From Bacteroidales bacterium (lineage in GTDB: Bacteria; Bacteroidota; Bacteroidia; Bacteroidales; P3), in assembly GCA_024685285.1 (NCBI GenBank), contig JAIKVZ010000031.1, positions 1-64,000 of the forward strand: a stretch of DNA of 64,000 nt. The letters are read 5' to 3'. The position numbers and the translations under genes were made by a program. This document shows, in pieces, positions 36,423 to 44,202 of this stretch; the first letter of the stretch is position 1, and the number at the start of each line of letters is the position of its first letter. The notes below the pieces were generated by a model. That model made no database searches. It saw only the letters and a program-made list of their open reading frames with translations, and was not told the origin of the DNA.

Positions 36423-36640
36423 GCGGCGCCAACCAGCCCAACACGCTGGCCGCCAGTCTTGTAGGACGCCAAGAGGGAATCAGGTGCAAATCCTGAACAG
36501 TCCCGCTGCTGTGAGCTCTGAAGTCGCAGTTGCCAAAAAACCAAAGAAGCCATTGTACGGCGCCACAGCCGTATGAGAAGGCGGCAACCCAGCGAAGAGC
36601 GAGTCAGAAGACCTGCCAAATCGAGAGAGTTTTTTAGGCT
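36423..36640 (+). promoter_or_regulatory. Cobalamin riboswitch
   Basis: The core runs from about 36470 to 36618: GGGAATCAGGTGCAAATCC, then TGAACAGTCCCGCTGCTGTG, a variable arm, a B12-box-like region (GCCGTATGAGAAGGCGGCAA) and CCAGCGAAGAGCGAGTCAG followed by AAGACCTGCC. The order and wording are those of adenosylcobalamin-type riboswitches. It sits upstream of a gene pair for T9SS-exported proteins instead of a known B12 transporter. The remaining leader (36641-36795) probably contains the expression platform; I could not pick its pairing with confidence. Confidence 0.94.
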
Positions 36641-36795
36641 TTCGAGGAAAGAGCCGGAAAAAACAGACACTGTTGGCCGTCAAACGCCGCCATCCGTTGG
36701 GCCTCGGGCCGCTGCCTTTTCTTTTCCTTCTTTCCCTTTGAAAGCCGTTTTGAAATAACGAAACCGCTTTAAAATTATTGTATAACAAAAAAAGA

Positions 36796-38460
36796 ATGAA
36801 AATGAAAAAAGCATTATCACTTGTGTGCCTCCTCGGCCTCGCGCTGTCAGTATGGGCACAGAACAACATCACCACCGACCAGGTGCGCTACTGGGTTGGC
36901 ACCGGTACTGACTCGGCCCTGGTCATCGTCAACATCGCCACTGAGGATACCGCAACTGGCGACTACTACAAGACCGCCCTCGTCTACGGCGTGCGCTGGA
37001 ACGGCACCGCCATCACCCGCGACCTGATGGACACCCTCTCCAAAAACGACTACCGCCTGGTTTTCTTTTACAATGAGACCGGTACTTTCTTCACCGCAGT
37101 CAACTTCACCGACACTGCCGCCGGCATTGAACTTGTGGACTCTGACATGGAATCGTGGATGTATACCGATAACGGAGACACTGTCGCCGCCATCACCGAG
37201 CACACTGTCCTGAACGACCACACCCTCTTCTTCGCCGACATGGGCTACTTCCACGAAATCGACACCGTCATCTATGTCGAGGCTCCCGCCCCCACTCCCA
37301 CCGAGTTTGTGGTGAGCGCCTACGATGTGCCCTACTGGATTGGCACCGGCAGCAACAGCGCCGTCATTGCCATCAACTGGGTTGACACCGCTCTGGCCTG
37401 GGGTTACCGCTTCAGCAGCAACGCCACCGTGCAGGATGCCCTCAATGCCATTGCCGCAGCCGACAGCCGCTTAATCATTGTACCCGATGGCTATTTAATC
37501 GGTGACATCAAGTTCGTCCGCGCCGCTGGCGACACCATTAAAGGCACCTCCTGGTGGGGCAGCACCAACAACGGCTTGATGGATGCCGGATTGTACCAGG
37601 TTCTGAGCGACGGCGACTTCGAGAAATGGGCCGACGGCAGCACCGGCATCTACACCGGCAGCGCTTGGACTCCCGCCTATGGTGGCTACCAGGATTATTT
37701 CTATGTCTATCCCGACGTCATCCAGCCTGTCGACCTCCCCGCCAGCATGGTTCCCGCCGAGGCCACCATTGCCGCCGATGACATCCTCTACTGGGTTGGC
37801 ACCGGTAGCAAGAAGGCCGTCATAGCCATCAACTGGGCCGACACCGCCCTGGCATGGGGCTTCAAGTTCGACGGCACCGCCACCGTGCAGGATGCCCTCG
37901 ACAGCATGGCCGCCGCCGACAACCGCTTCTCCGTTGTGTACGGCAGTTACGGTGTTGACGACATCGTTTTCGTCCCCACCACCGGCGACACCCTCCGTCA
38001 CATCCCCTACAGCTACTGGGAGAGCACCAACAATGGCCACACCGATGCCGGTTTGTACCAGTCCCTCAGCGACGGCGACTTCGAGAAATGGGCCGACCCC
38101 GCCGCAGGTGTCTTCATCAAGAGCACCTATTATGCCGACTGGAACTACTGGGGACATACCTATGCCTACCCCATGGCCATCCATCCCGTCAGCGTGCCCA
38201 CCTCCACTGGCATTGACGCCGTCGAGGCCGCCAACATGACCGTATGGCCCAACCCCGCCACCACCGAGGTGCGCGTGAACTTCGGTGCCATGAGCGCCAA
38301 TACCGATGCCGTGCTTTATGACATGGCCGGCCGCGAGGTTTCGCGCCGCGCTGTGGCCGCCGGCTGCACCAGCGTCGACATGACCGTCAGCACCCTGCCC
38401 GCCGGCGTCTATATGCTGCGCATTGGCTCCACCGTGGCCAAAGTGGCCGTAAGCCGTTAA
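36796..38460 (+). CDS. T9SS-exported protein with three related domains, under cobalamin riboswitch
   Basis: 554 residues. Signal peptide (VWA|QNN), three copies of one domain (about residues 30-160, 178-308 and 328-462) and a T9SS type A C-terminal tail (about 480-554, VWPNPATTEVRV to GVYMLRIGS). Each domain opens with YWVGTGS-like wording, then INW-DTALAWG, TVQDALDSMAAAD and STNNG--DAGLYQ-LSDGDFEKW. Copies 2 and 3 are close at DNA level too; copy 1 is more diverged. The 'TVQDAL' and 'DGDFEKW' positions recall the transcobalamin-like DUF4430 fold, but also a domain of PEP-CTERM surface proteins; this is a tentative reading. The riboswitch suggests a role in B12 capture at the surface. Start taken at 36796 (a TTG is 18 bases upstream). 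Confidence 0.88.
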   Translation: MKMKKALSLVCLLGLALSVWAQNNITTDQVRYWVGTGTDSALVIVNIATEDTATGDYYKTALVYGVRWNGTAITRDLMDTLSKNDYRLVFFYNETGTFFTAVNFTDTAAGIELVDSDMESWMYTDNGDTVAAITEHTVLNDHTLFFADMGYFHEIDTVIYVEAPAPTPTEFVVSAYDVPYWIGTGSNSAVIAINWVDTALAWGYRFSSNATVQDALNAIAAADSRLIIVPDGYLIGDIKFVRAAGDTIKGTSWWGSTNNGLMDAGLYQVLSDGDFEKWADGSTGIYTGSAWTPAYGGYQDYFYVYPDVIQPVDLPASMVPAEATIAADDILYWVGTGSKKAVIAINWADTALAWGFKFDGTATVQDALDSMAAADNRFSVVYGSYGVDDIVFVPTTGDTLRHIPYSYWESTNNGHTDAGLYQSLSDGDFEKWADPAAGVFIKSTYYADWNYWGHTYAYPMAIHPVSVPTSTGIDAVEAANMTVWPNPATTEVRVNFGAMSANTDAVLYDMAGREVSRRAVAAGCTSVDMTVSTLPAGVYMLRIGSTVAKVAVSR

Positions 38461-38463
38461 ACA

Positions 38464-39453
38464 ATGACCAAAAATGTTTTTATCATCGCCGCGACTCTGC
38501 TTCTGGGCCTCACAGCCCAGGGGCAGGGCTCGTTTTGCGGTGCCGTGGGCACCGAAGGGTGCAACGCCGTCAGCAAGGACAGTTCGGCCATAGTGGGCTG
38601 GGCTACCGGCTGCGTCATAACCCGAGGCCCACAGGACATAGCCGTGGCTAACTCGCCGGTTGCAACCTACGGCAGCGATCACTGCGGTATCGGACCCGCC
38701 GAGGGTATTGCCGCCGACACCTCGAAGATTGTCAGCCTCGGCGACGGCGGCACGGCTCTGCTCACCTTCGCTTCCCCAATCCAGAACGGCCCGGGACCAG
38801 ACTTGGCTGTGTTTGAGAACTCGTTCAACCACACCTTCTTGGAGATGGCTTTTGTCGAGGTCTCGACCGACGGCGAGCATTTTGTGCGTTTCCCCGCCAC
38901 CTCGCTCACACAAACCGGGGTGCAGATTAACAACGGCGGCGCTGTCGACCCAACAAACGTCAACAACTTGGCCGGCAAATTCAAGGTGGGCTACGGAACA
39001 CCCTTCGACCTTGAGGAGCTGCGCGACTCGACCGGAATCGACATCGACTCCATCGTCTACGTGCGCCTCGTCGACGTGGTGGGCAGCATCGACCCCCAAT
39101 ATGGCACCTATGACGCCTACGGCCACATCATCAACGACCCCTACCCCACTCCGTTTTGGAGCAGCGGTTTCGACCTCGACGGGGTGGCGGTGCTTCACCA
39201 ACGCACCGCCGGCATTGGCGACGTGGCCGCTCAACGCGTGCTGCTGAGCCCCAATCCGGCCTCCACATTTGTGAACGTGAGCTGTGCCGGCGCAGGCCGT
39301 CACAGCGTGGTCCTCTGCGATGCCAGCGGCCGCCGCGTGCTGCAAACCGCCTTCAGCGGCGACACCTTCAAACTCGACATATCAACCCTCGACCGAGGAG
39401 TTTATGTGTTGCTTATCGACGGAGCTGCGAGCAAACTCGCTGTGAGCCGATAA
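38464..39453 (+). CDS. T9SS-exported surface protein, second gene of the cobalamin-riboswitch operon
   Basis: 329 residues, starting 3 bases after the previous stop. Signal peptide (LTA|QGQ), a globular domain (about 30-250) with SLGDGGTALLTFASPIQNGPGPDLAVFENSF and LEMAFVEVSTDGEHFVRFPA, then a T9SS type A tail (LLSPNPASTFVNVS to GVYVLLIDG). The globular part resembles cell-surface proteins in both Bacteroidota and PEP-CTERM bacteria, with no known activity. Being second in the operon it should be B12-repressed together with the first gene. No btuB, btuG, btuH or btuFCD gene is visible in the window. Confidence 0.9.
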   Translation: MTKNVFIIAATLLLGLTAQGQGSFCGAVGTEGCNAVSKDSSAIVGWATGCVITRGPQDIAVANSPVATYGSDHCGIGPAEGIAADTSKIVSLGDGGTALLTFASPIQNGPGPDLAVFENSFNHTFLEMAFVEVSTDGEHFVRFPATSLTQTGVQINNGGAVDPTNVNNLAGKFKVGYGTPFDLEELRDSTGIDIDSIVYVRLVDVVGSIDPQYGTYDAYGHIINDPYPTPFWSSGFDLDGVAVLHQRTAGIGDVAAQRVLLSPNPASTFVNVSCAGAGRHSVVLCDASGRRVLQTAFSGDTFKLDISTLDRGVYVLLIDGAASKLAVSR

Positions 39454-39498
39454 CTTGATACTCAATTATTTTTACCTTTTCAACACCAATCATCAGGG

Positions 39499-39535
39499 GT
39501 AGCGGCCGGGTTAAAACCCTGGCCGCTACTGTTTT
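39499..39535 (+). terminator. Terminator of the cobalamin-riboswitch operon
   Basis: Stem GTAGCGGCC-GGG with CCC-GGCCGCTAC (39499-39510 with 39518-39529, one bulge), then TGTTTTAC. It lies 46 bases after the stop. Confidence 0.85.
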
Positions 39536-39591
39536 ACACTGCCTTTGGTCGCTAATAGATGCTATAGATTATAGGTCCCTTGGAGCTCAAC

Positions 39592-39624
39592 CCGAACCCT
39601 ACCCGACCTTAACCCGAACCTAAC
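39592..39624. repeat. 11-mer array, copy 5 (three units)
   Basis: CCGAACCCTAC, CCGACCTTAAC and CCGAACCTAAC, then CCATCTATCGGACTG. The following 45 bases match those after copy 4 closely (GCCAGYGGGTTATATCAA shared), making these two the longest related pair. G-rich strand on the - strand, downstream of the second C69 gene. Confidence 0.95.
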
Positions 39625-39689
39625 CCATCTATCGGACTGAAAGCCAGCGGGTTATATCAAATTCCCAAATCGCTGATTTTCAGCAAGTT

Positions 39690-41411
39690 TTAGAAATTGC
39701 GTTTTTTGAGCACTCCGCCACGCGATTCGACGATGAGGCGCAGCAGCCACTCGGGGTAGTCGGGCTGCATGGGGAACCGCACCACGCCGGTCTCGGTGGT
39801 TTCTATGCGGCCGTCGGGGGTTTCATGCTTGATGTTGCCGTCGATGTATTTAAGCAGCAGGTGCTGGTCGAGTTTGTGCCACTGGCGCATCATGTCTTCG
39901 GCGCACATGTTGCAGAAGCGGTTGATTTCGCCCTGCAGACGCTCGGTGTTGTAGGTGTTGGCCAGGGCGTCCGATTTGAGCTTCTCGTGCTCGATGAACT
40001 TGGTTTCGAGTTGCTGCTGCACCTTGCGGATGTCCTCTATCATGGAGTCGTAGCGCAGGTAGGCGAAGTTGCTCACGCGGTTGAAGAGCCAGAAGGCGGC
40101 GGTTTCTGAATACTCGCTCATGCTGCCGTTGCCCTCTTCGAAACAAACAGGCACCTGGGTGAGGCCGCAGTACATGGGGCAGTAACAGGTGGAGTAGGTG
40201 TCGTCGACCCCGAACCAAAGCACACCGCCCACTTTGGCTGGCAGCCAGCTGCGACATTGGGCCACGAAGCTGAAGCCGGTCTGCTGGGTTGAGATGGCGC
40301 GCTCGTGGATGTATTTCTGGCCGTCGACCTCGAACTCCATGGGGCGCCAGCGGTAGGGGCAGTGGTAGGGGCCGGCACCCGGGTCGCCGGTCATGTCCAT
40401 GGGTGTTCCCTCGAAGTGGTCGCGCATGAGTTCCATCACGTCGTGCAGGCTGACCCTTTTGTCGGGCTTAATCCACAAAGGCAGACGCATGGCTGTGGGG
40501 TCGCCCATGACGTAGGGCAGGTAGTCCTCCATGCCCGATTTGATACGGTTGAACATAGACCACACCCGGGACTCGCAGGCTCGCAAGCCGCTAAAGGTGA
40601 GCGGATTGTAGGTGTCGGCGAAAGAGAAATTGCGGTCGAGGCCGTCGTACCACTTGTTGATGCGGGCGGCGGTGACCACGTCGTGGGAGTAGACACACTC
40701 AACCTCTGGCTCGTCGATATAGTCTATATGTTCGCTGCTGATAGTTTTGTGGTATCCACGGCCGCGGTGGTGGTTCCAGGTAGTCTCTTGCGGAAAGATG
40801 GTTATGCGGGCCTGGTTGGCGTGGGCGCAGGCGTAGCCCTCGGGCACGCGGCGGGCCACCCACACGGCGCCTTTCTCATAGGTCTTGGCCACTATCTCGA
40901 AAATCCACACCTCGTTGGGGTCGGCAATAGAGAAAGTCTCGCCGCCACCGGTGTAGCCGTAGGTCTGCACAAGGTTGTCGATGACCGTAATGGCCTCGCG
41001 GGCGTTGCGCGCGCGTTGCAGGGTGATGAATATGAGCGAGCCGTAGTCGATGCCGCGGTCATTTCCCTTCTCAACCTCGGGGCGGCCGCCCCATGTGGTC
41101 TCGCCTATTGCCAGCTGAAACTCGTTCATAAAGCCCACCACGCTATAGGTGTGGCCGACCTGCGGTATTGACATGAGGTACTTTTGCGAGCCGTAGTCGT
41201 AGACCTGCAGCTGCTCTCCGGCGCGATGGTCGGCGGCAGGGCAGTAGCGCAGTTGTCCGTAGCGGGTGTGGCTGTCGGCGGCGTAGGTGATGATGGTCGA
41301 GCCGTCGACGGTGGCTCCGCGCGAGAAGAGGAAATTGGTGCAGGCCTCGGCGCCTGGCACGGCCAGGAAAGCGGCAGCCAACAGGGCGATAACGAGTTGC
41401 GGTCTGTTCAT
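39690..41411 (-). CDS. Secreted C69-family dipeptidase (second paralogue)
   Basis: 573 residues with the same plan as the gene at 1598: a signal peptide ending at nucleophile Cys24 (EACTNFLFSRGA), DGSTIITYAADSH, and RWRPMEFEVDGQKYIHERAISTQQTGF. I start it at 41411 (MNRPQL), just after the promoter. The two paralogues agree over their whole length, and each is followed by an 11-mer array. Whether they differ in specificity cannot be seen. Confidence 0.92.
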   Translation of the reverse strand: MNRPQLVIALLAAAFLAVPGAEACTNFLFSRGATVDGSTIITYAADSHTRYGQLRYCPAADHRAGEQLQVYDYGSQKYLMSIPQVGHTYSVVGFMNEFQLAIGETTWGGRPEVEKGNDRGIDYGSLIFITLQRARNAREAITVIDNLVQTYGYTGGGETFSIADPNEVWIFEIVAKTYEKGAVWVARRVPEGYACAHANQARITIFPQETTWNHHRGRGYHKTISSEHIDYIDEPEVECVYSHDVVTAARINKWYDGLDRNFSFADTYNPLTFSGLRACESRVWSMFNRIKSGMEDYLPYVMGDPTAMRLPLWIKPDKRVSLHDVMELMRDHFEGTPMDMTGDPGAGPYHCPYRWRPMEFEVDGQKYIHERAISTQQTGFSFVAQCRSWLPAKVGGVLWFGVDDTYSTCYCPMYCGLTQVPVCFEEGNGSMSEYSETAAFWLFNRVSNFAYLRYDSMIEDIRKVQQQLETKFIEHEKLKSDALANTYNTERLQGEINRFCNMCAEDMMRQWHKLDQHLLLKYIDGNIKHETPDGRIETTETGVVRFPMQPDYPEWLLRLIVESRGGVLKKRNF

Positions 41412-41439
41412 GACGTTCTTTCTTTTCAAATTCTTTTTG

Positions 41440-41447
41440 CAAAGATA
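41440..41447 (-). promoter_or_regulatory. -7 element (TATCTTTG) of the second C69 gene
   Basis: 29 bases before the start codon. Confidence 0.6.
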
Positions 41448-41459
41448 CAACAATTTTCT

Positions 41460-41495
41460 AAAACGGCGCCAATATTTTTCAACTGGCGCCGTTTT
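41460..41495 (-). terminator. Terminator between the adhesin-like gene and the C69 gene
   Basis: A 12-bp perfect stem (41460-41471 with 41484-41495) whose outer bases are A/T runs on both sides, so it could serve either strand; the adhesin-like gene ends 28 bases upstream on the - strand. Confidence 0.8.
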
Positions 41496-41523
41496 TTCAA
41501 GACAAAATGAGTATGCAATGCTG

Positions 41524-42846
41524 TTAAAAGCCCAACTGGAGGCCGAACTTGACGGGGTATACCTCGCGGTCCATATGGTGGTCGGCACCGGCGTCGGCAA
41601 CGAACACCGGCAACAGCGAGGACTGGATGAAGAAACCTATCTTATGCCATCCCAAAGAGAGCCTGACATCGAATTTGTAGGGGTTGCGGTAGCGGTTGTC
41701 GGAGTGGTCGGTGTTTTTCACAGTATGGCTGCCCGTCTTGCTCTTGGTTTTCAGACCGGTGGCGTTTGAGCCATATCCCAGGCCGGGCACCGCCGTAAGT
41801 TCTATGGTAAAACCGTCGAAACTGGTTGCAATGGCAACTGGCAGGGTGACGTAGCGGGTTACCAAGCGGGTCGAGCCGCGGTAGTCGGGAGATGTTGGCA
41901 CCACCTCGGTAAAGGTGCCCACGGAGCCGGTTGTGGTGAGTTCCACCTTTGGGGCGGCAAAGTGATAGACATCGCTCTCGTAGCCCACGCCTATCGATGT
42001 AGCGAAATGCGGGGTTTTAATAAAGTCGTAGACGGCCTCCAACTGGTATGAGCTGAAAGTGGTTGTGAGCTCATAGCCGTCGGTGGTGCCGGCCAGGCCG
42101 GTGCCTATATTCTCGCCCCAGTTGTTGAAGCCCCAAAGGAAAACAAGTCCTGAGCGGTCGCTGAAGTCGTAGTGGTATTTGCGAGTCTTTTTAGTGGACT
42201 TGGCTGGATTGTCGCCATTTTGGGTATCGAGGCCGTCGACATACTCGGTGTAGCGTTTGCTCGCCGTATTGTCGTCCATGAAATACTCTGAGCCGCTCTT
42301 GGCGTAGTGGCCGTTGTGGTTGATGGTGGCAAGATCCTCGGAGTAGAAATCGAGGTATCTGGTATTCACAAAGGGCTCGATGTTGATACGGGCCTCGTCG
42401 GAGGCTTTGGCTTCGATAGAGGCAAACTTCAGGGTGTCGGCTTTGGACTTAATATTGATGGACGAAGCGTCCTCGGCCTTGAGGGTGAGGTTCTTGGGGT
42501 ATCTGTCACCGATTTTGAGGGTGAGGTTGCCCATATCTTCGGTCTGGAGCGTGAGCGAACTTGTTGACAGGTGAACTTCGATGTCGAAGAACATGGCCGC
42601 GTCGGCGAAGTACATTTTCAGTCCGCCCACTTTGACAATGCGGCCGGGGTCGGCCTCGGGTGGGATGCTCTTCGGGGTGATGAGCACGTAGTCGGCGGTG
42701 TCGGGAATGACGGTGACATTGGTTTCATCCTCAACCGAGACCCAGTTCACACTTTTGTTGAGAGTCTGACGGAATGTCGACGGGAGCTGGGCCGCGACAC
42801 TGAAGGCCAGCAGACAAAGCATTAAGGAAATTGTTGTTTTTTTCAT
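41524..42846 (-). CDS. GIN-domain adhesin head with outer-membrane barrel
   Basis: 440 residues. Signal peptide (VAA|QLP), then a repetitive beta-helix region (about 60-190; LTLQTEDMGNLTLKIGD, LTLKAEDASSINIKS) of the DUF2807/GIN adhesin-head type, a Gly/Lys-rich linker, and a C-terminal barrel-like domain (about 235-440) ending in FGLQLGF with a final Phe. It probably sits in the outer membrane with the head outside. Third gene of the sigma/anti-sigma unit (4-base gap), so it is a likely target or sensor of that ECF system. Start at 42846; a TTG reading further up was rejected. Confidence 0.8.
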   Translation of the reverse strand: MKKTTISLMLCLLAFSVAAQLPSTFRQTLNKSVNWVSVEDETNVTVIPDTADYVLITPKSIPPEADPGRIVKVGGLKMYFADAAMFFDIEVHLSTSSLTLQTEDMGNLTLKIGDRYPKNLTLKAEDASSINIKSKADTLKFASIEAKASDEARINIEPFVNTRYLDFYSEDLATINHNGHYAKSGSEYFMDDNTASKRYTEYVDGLDTQNGDNPAKSTKKTRKYHYDFSDRSGLVFLWGFNNWGENIGTGLAGTTDGYELTTTFSSYQLEAVYDFIKTPHFATSIGVGYESDVYHFAAPKVELTTTGSVGTFTEVVPTSPDYRGSTRLVTRYVTLPVAIATSFDGFTIELTAVPGLGYGSNATGLKTKSKTGSHTVKNTDHSDNRYRNPYKFDVRLSLGWHKIGFFIQSSLLPVFVADAGADHHMDREVYPVKFGLQLGF

Positions 42847-42850
42847 GGTA

Positions 42851-43591
42851 TTACTTTTTAAATATTTGTACAAAGGGTGATAGATTCTTTTCGGCCATGG
42901 CAACCATGGTGTTCTCAAAGCGGTTGTAGTCCTCTTCCATACGGTTGTATACGGGAGTTGTTATCGACTCGAGCCATTCTGGCTGGCCCTCGATTGGCGA
43001 GGTGTAGCCAACCAGGAAATCCACATCCACGGTGTCTGGTATATAGACAATCAGGTTCTCCGACTCCACAATGCTGTGCTGTGCTGTTGATGCAGGCCGC
43101 GGTGCAATCACTGGCATAGCCGGCATGGCCACTATCGGGGCAGCCTCAAGCCTTGGCAAAGGCTCAACCAGCGAGGGACGGGGAGCCTGAGTATTGACGG
43201 CAGTCGTGGCATACCGAGGAGCTGGGGTCTGGGTCTCGGCCTCCTGCGACGATGCCGGCGGCAATGCGGATTCGGCTATCAGCGACTGCTCTGGTTCCAC
43301 AACAGCCTGACGAGGTTGCCACAACCACAAGGCACCGCATATCAGCAATGCGGCAATGCAGGCCGCGGCGGCATAGCGCCACAGCGGCACGACAACGGCG
43401 GTGCGCTTGAGGTTCTCTTTGCCAGGCATAACAGCCTTGGGTGCCGTGACACGCAGCGCCGGGTCGTCGGTCAGCTCGGGATGGGCGGCGAACCATTCGT
43501 CCATTTGCTTGGTCTCCTCCAGTGATAGAGTACCGTCGGCATAGGCATCGAGACGGTTCTCAAAATCTTGTAGGTTCATTATTGTCTTCAT
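42851..43591 (-). CDS. Anti-sigma factor
   Basis: 246 residues. The N-terminal about 70 residues (LDAYADGTLSLEETKQMDEWFAAHPEL) resemble the anti-sigma cytoplasmic domain, followed by one membrane segment (AAAACIAALLICGALWLW, about 78-95) and a proline/alanine-rich periplasmic part ending in a helix. It overlaps the sigma-factor stop by 4 bases. Expected to hold the ECF factor at the inner membrane until a signal arrives; neighbouring adhesin-like protein may be part of that signal path. Confidence 0.85.
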   Translation of the reverse strand: MKTIMNLQDFENRLDAYADGTLSLEETKQMDEWFAAHPELTDDPALRVTAPKAVMPGKENLKRTAVVVPLWRYAAAACIAALLICGALWLWQPRQAVVEPEQSLIAESALPPASSQEAETQTPAPRYATTAVNTQAPRPSLVEPLPRLEAAPIVAMPAMPVIAPRPASTAQHSIVESENLIVYIPDTVDVDFLVGYTSPIEGQPEWLESITTPVYNRMEEDYNRFENTMVAMAEKNLSPFVQIFKK

Positions 43592-44067
43592 CTCAAATCC
43601 AATTCGTTGGTTAGCACTTTCTTCATTGTTTGCCTGGCGCGATAGAGGTAAACCATCACCTGCTGCTCGGTAATGTTGAGCATCGAGGCCATTTCGCGGT
43701 AGGCATAGCCTTCAAGGTCGCGCAGCAGCACCAGCGAGCGTTGCACCTCGGGCAGGGCTGCCAGAGCCAGCTGCAGTGAGTCGCTGAGTTCAAAGCTTTC
43801 ATGCTGAGCCACAGCCGTGTCGGGTGCCGGCATCTGGCTCAGGCGACTCTGGTAGCGGTGCTGGTCTACCAGTCTGTGGTAGAGTACCCTCATCAACCAC
43901 TTCTTAGCATTGCAGGCCTTAACCTCGCCACGATGTTCCCACAGCGCCACAAAACTGTCCTGCACTGCGTCGGAGCTCTGTGTCGGACTGGCGGTATAGC
44001 GCAGGGCGAAGTTGTAGAGGCCGTCGCTCAATTCGTCTACACTGTGGTTGTACTCTTTGCGGTTCAC
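43588..44067 (-). CDS. ECF-family RNA polymerase sigma factor
   Basis: 159 residues from a GTG at 44067 (NRKEYNHSVDEL); a longer reading from TTG at 44109 is possible. Region 2 is ALRYTASPTQSSDAVQDSFVALWEHRGEV, with the usual acidic and aromatic positions; region 4 is LPEVQRSLVLLRDLEGYAYREMASMLNITEQQVMVYLYRARQTM. Directs polymerase to a private set of promoters, usually including its own gene. Followed by its anti-sigma factor and an adhesin-like barrel protein. Confidence 0.9.
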   Translation of the reverse strand: MNRKEYNHSVDELSDGLYNFALRYTASPTQSSDAVQDSFVALWEHRGEVKACNAKKWLMRVLYHRLVDQHRYQSRLSQMPAPDTAVAQHESFELSDSLQLALAALPEVQRSLVLLRDLEGYAYREMASMLNITEQQVMVYLYRARQTMKKVLTNELDLR

Positions 44068-44202
44068 TTTTACCTTTCTTGCTATTATAATAGACGTACA
44101 AAAAGCCAAAATATTACACCCACTATCAATTTTTTTTTTGCCGAATGGATTTTTATTAGTAGTTTTGCAATTTGAAAGAGAACAAGAAAACCCTCACCTA
44201 CA

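Noticed and set aside
36573-36758. 61-codon ORF in the cobalamin riboswitch leader
   Set aside because: Overlaps the conserved riboswitch core; composition is that of structured RNA.
37495-39345. 616-codon open frame antisense to the two T9SS genes
   Set aside because: Same mirror effect; low-complexity product, no promoter, and it spans two clear sense genes.
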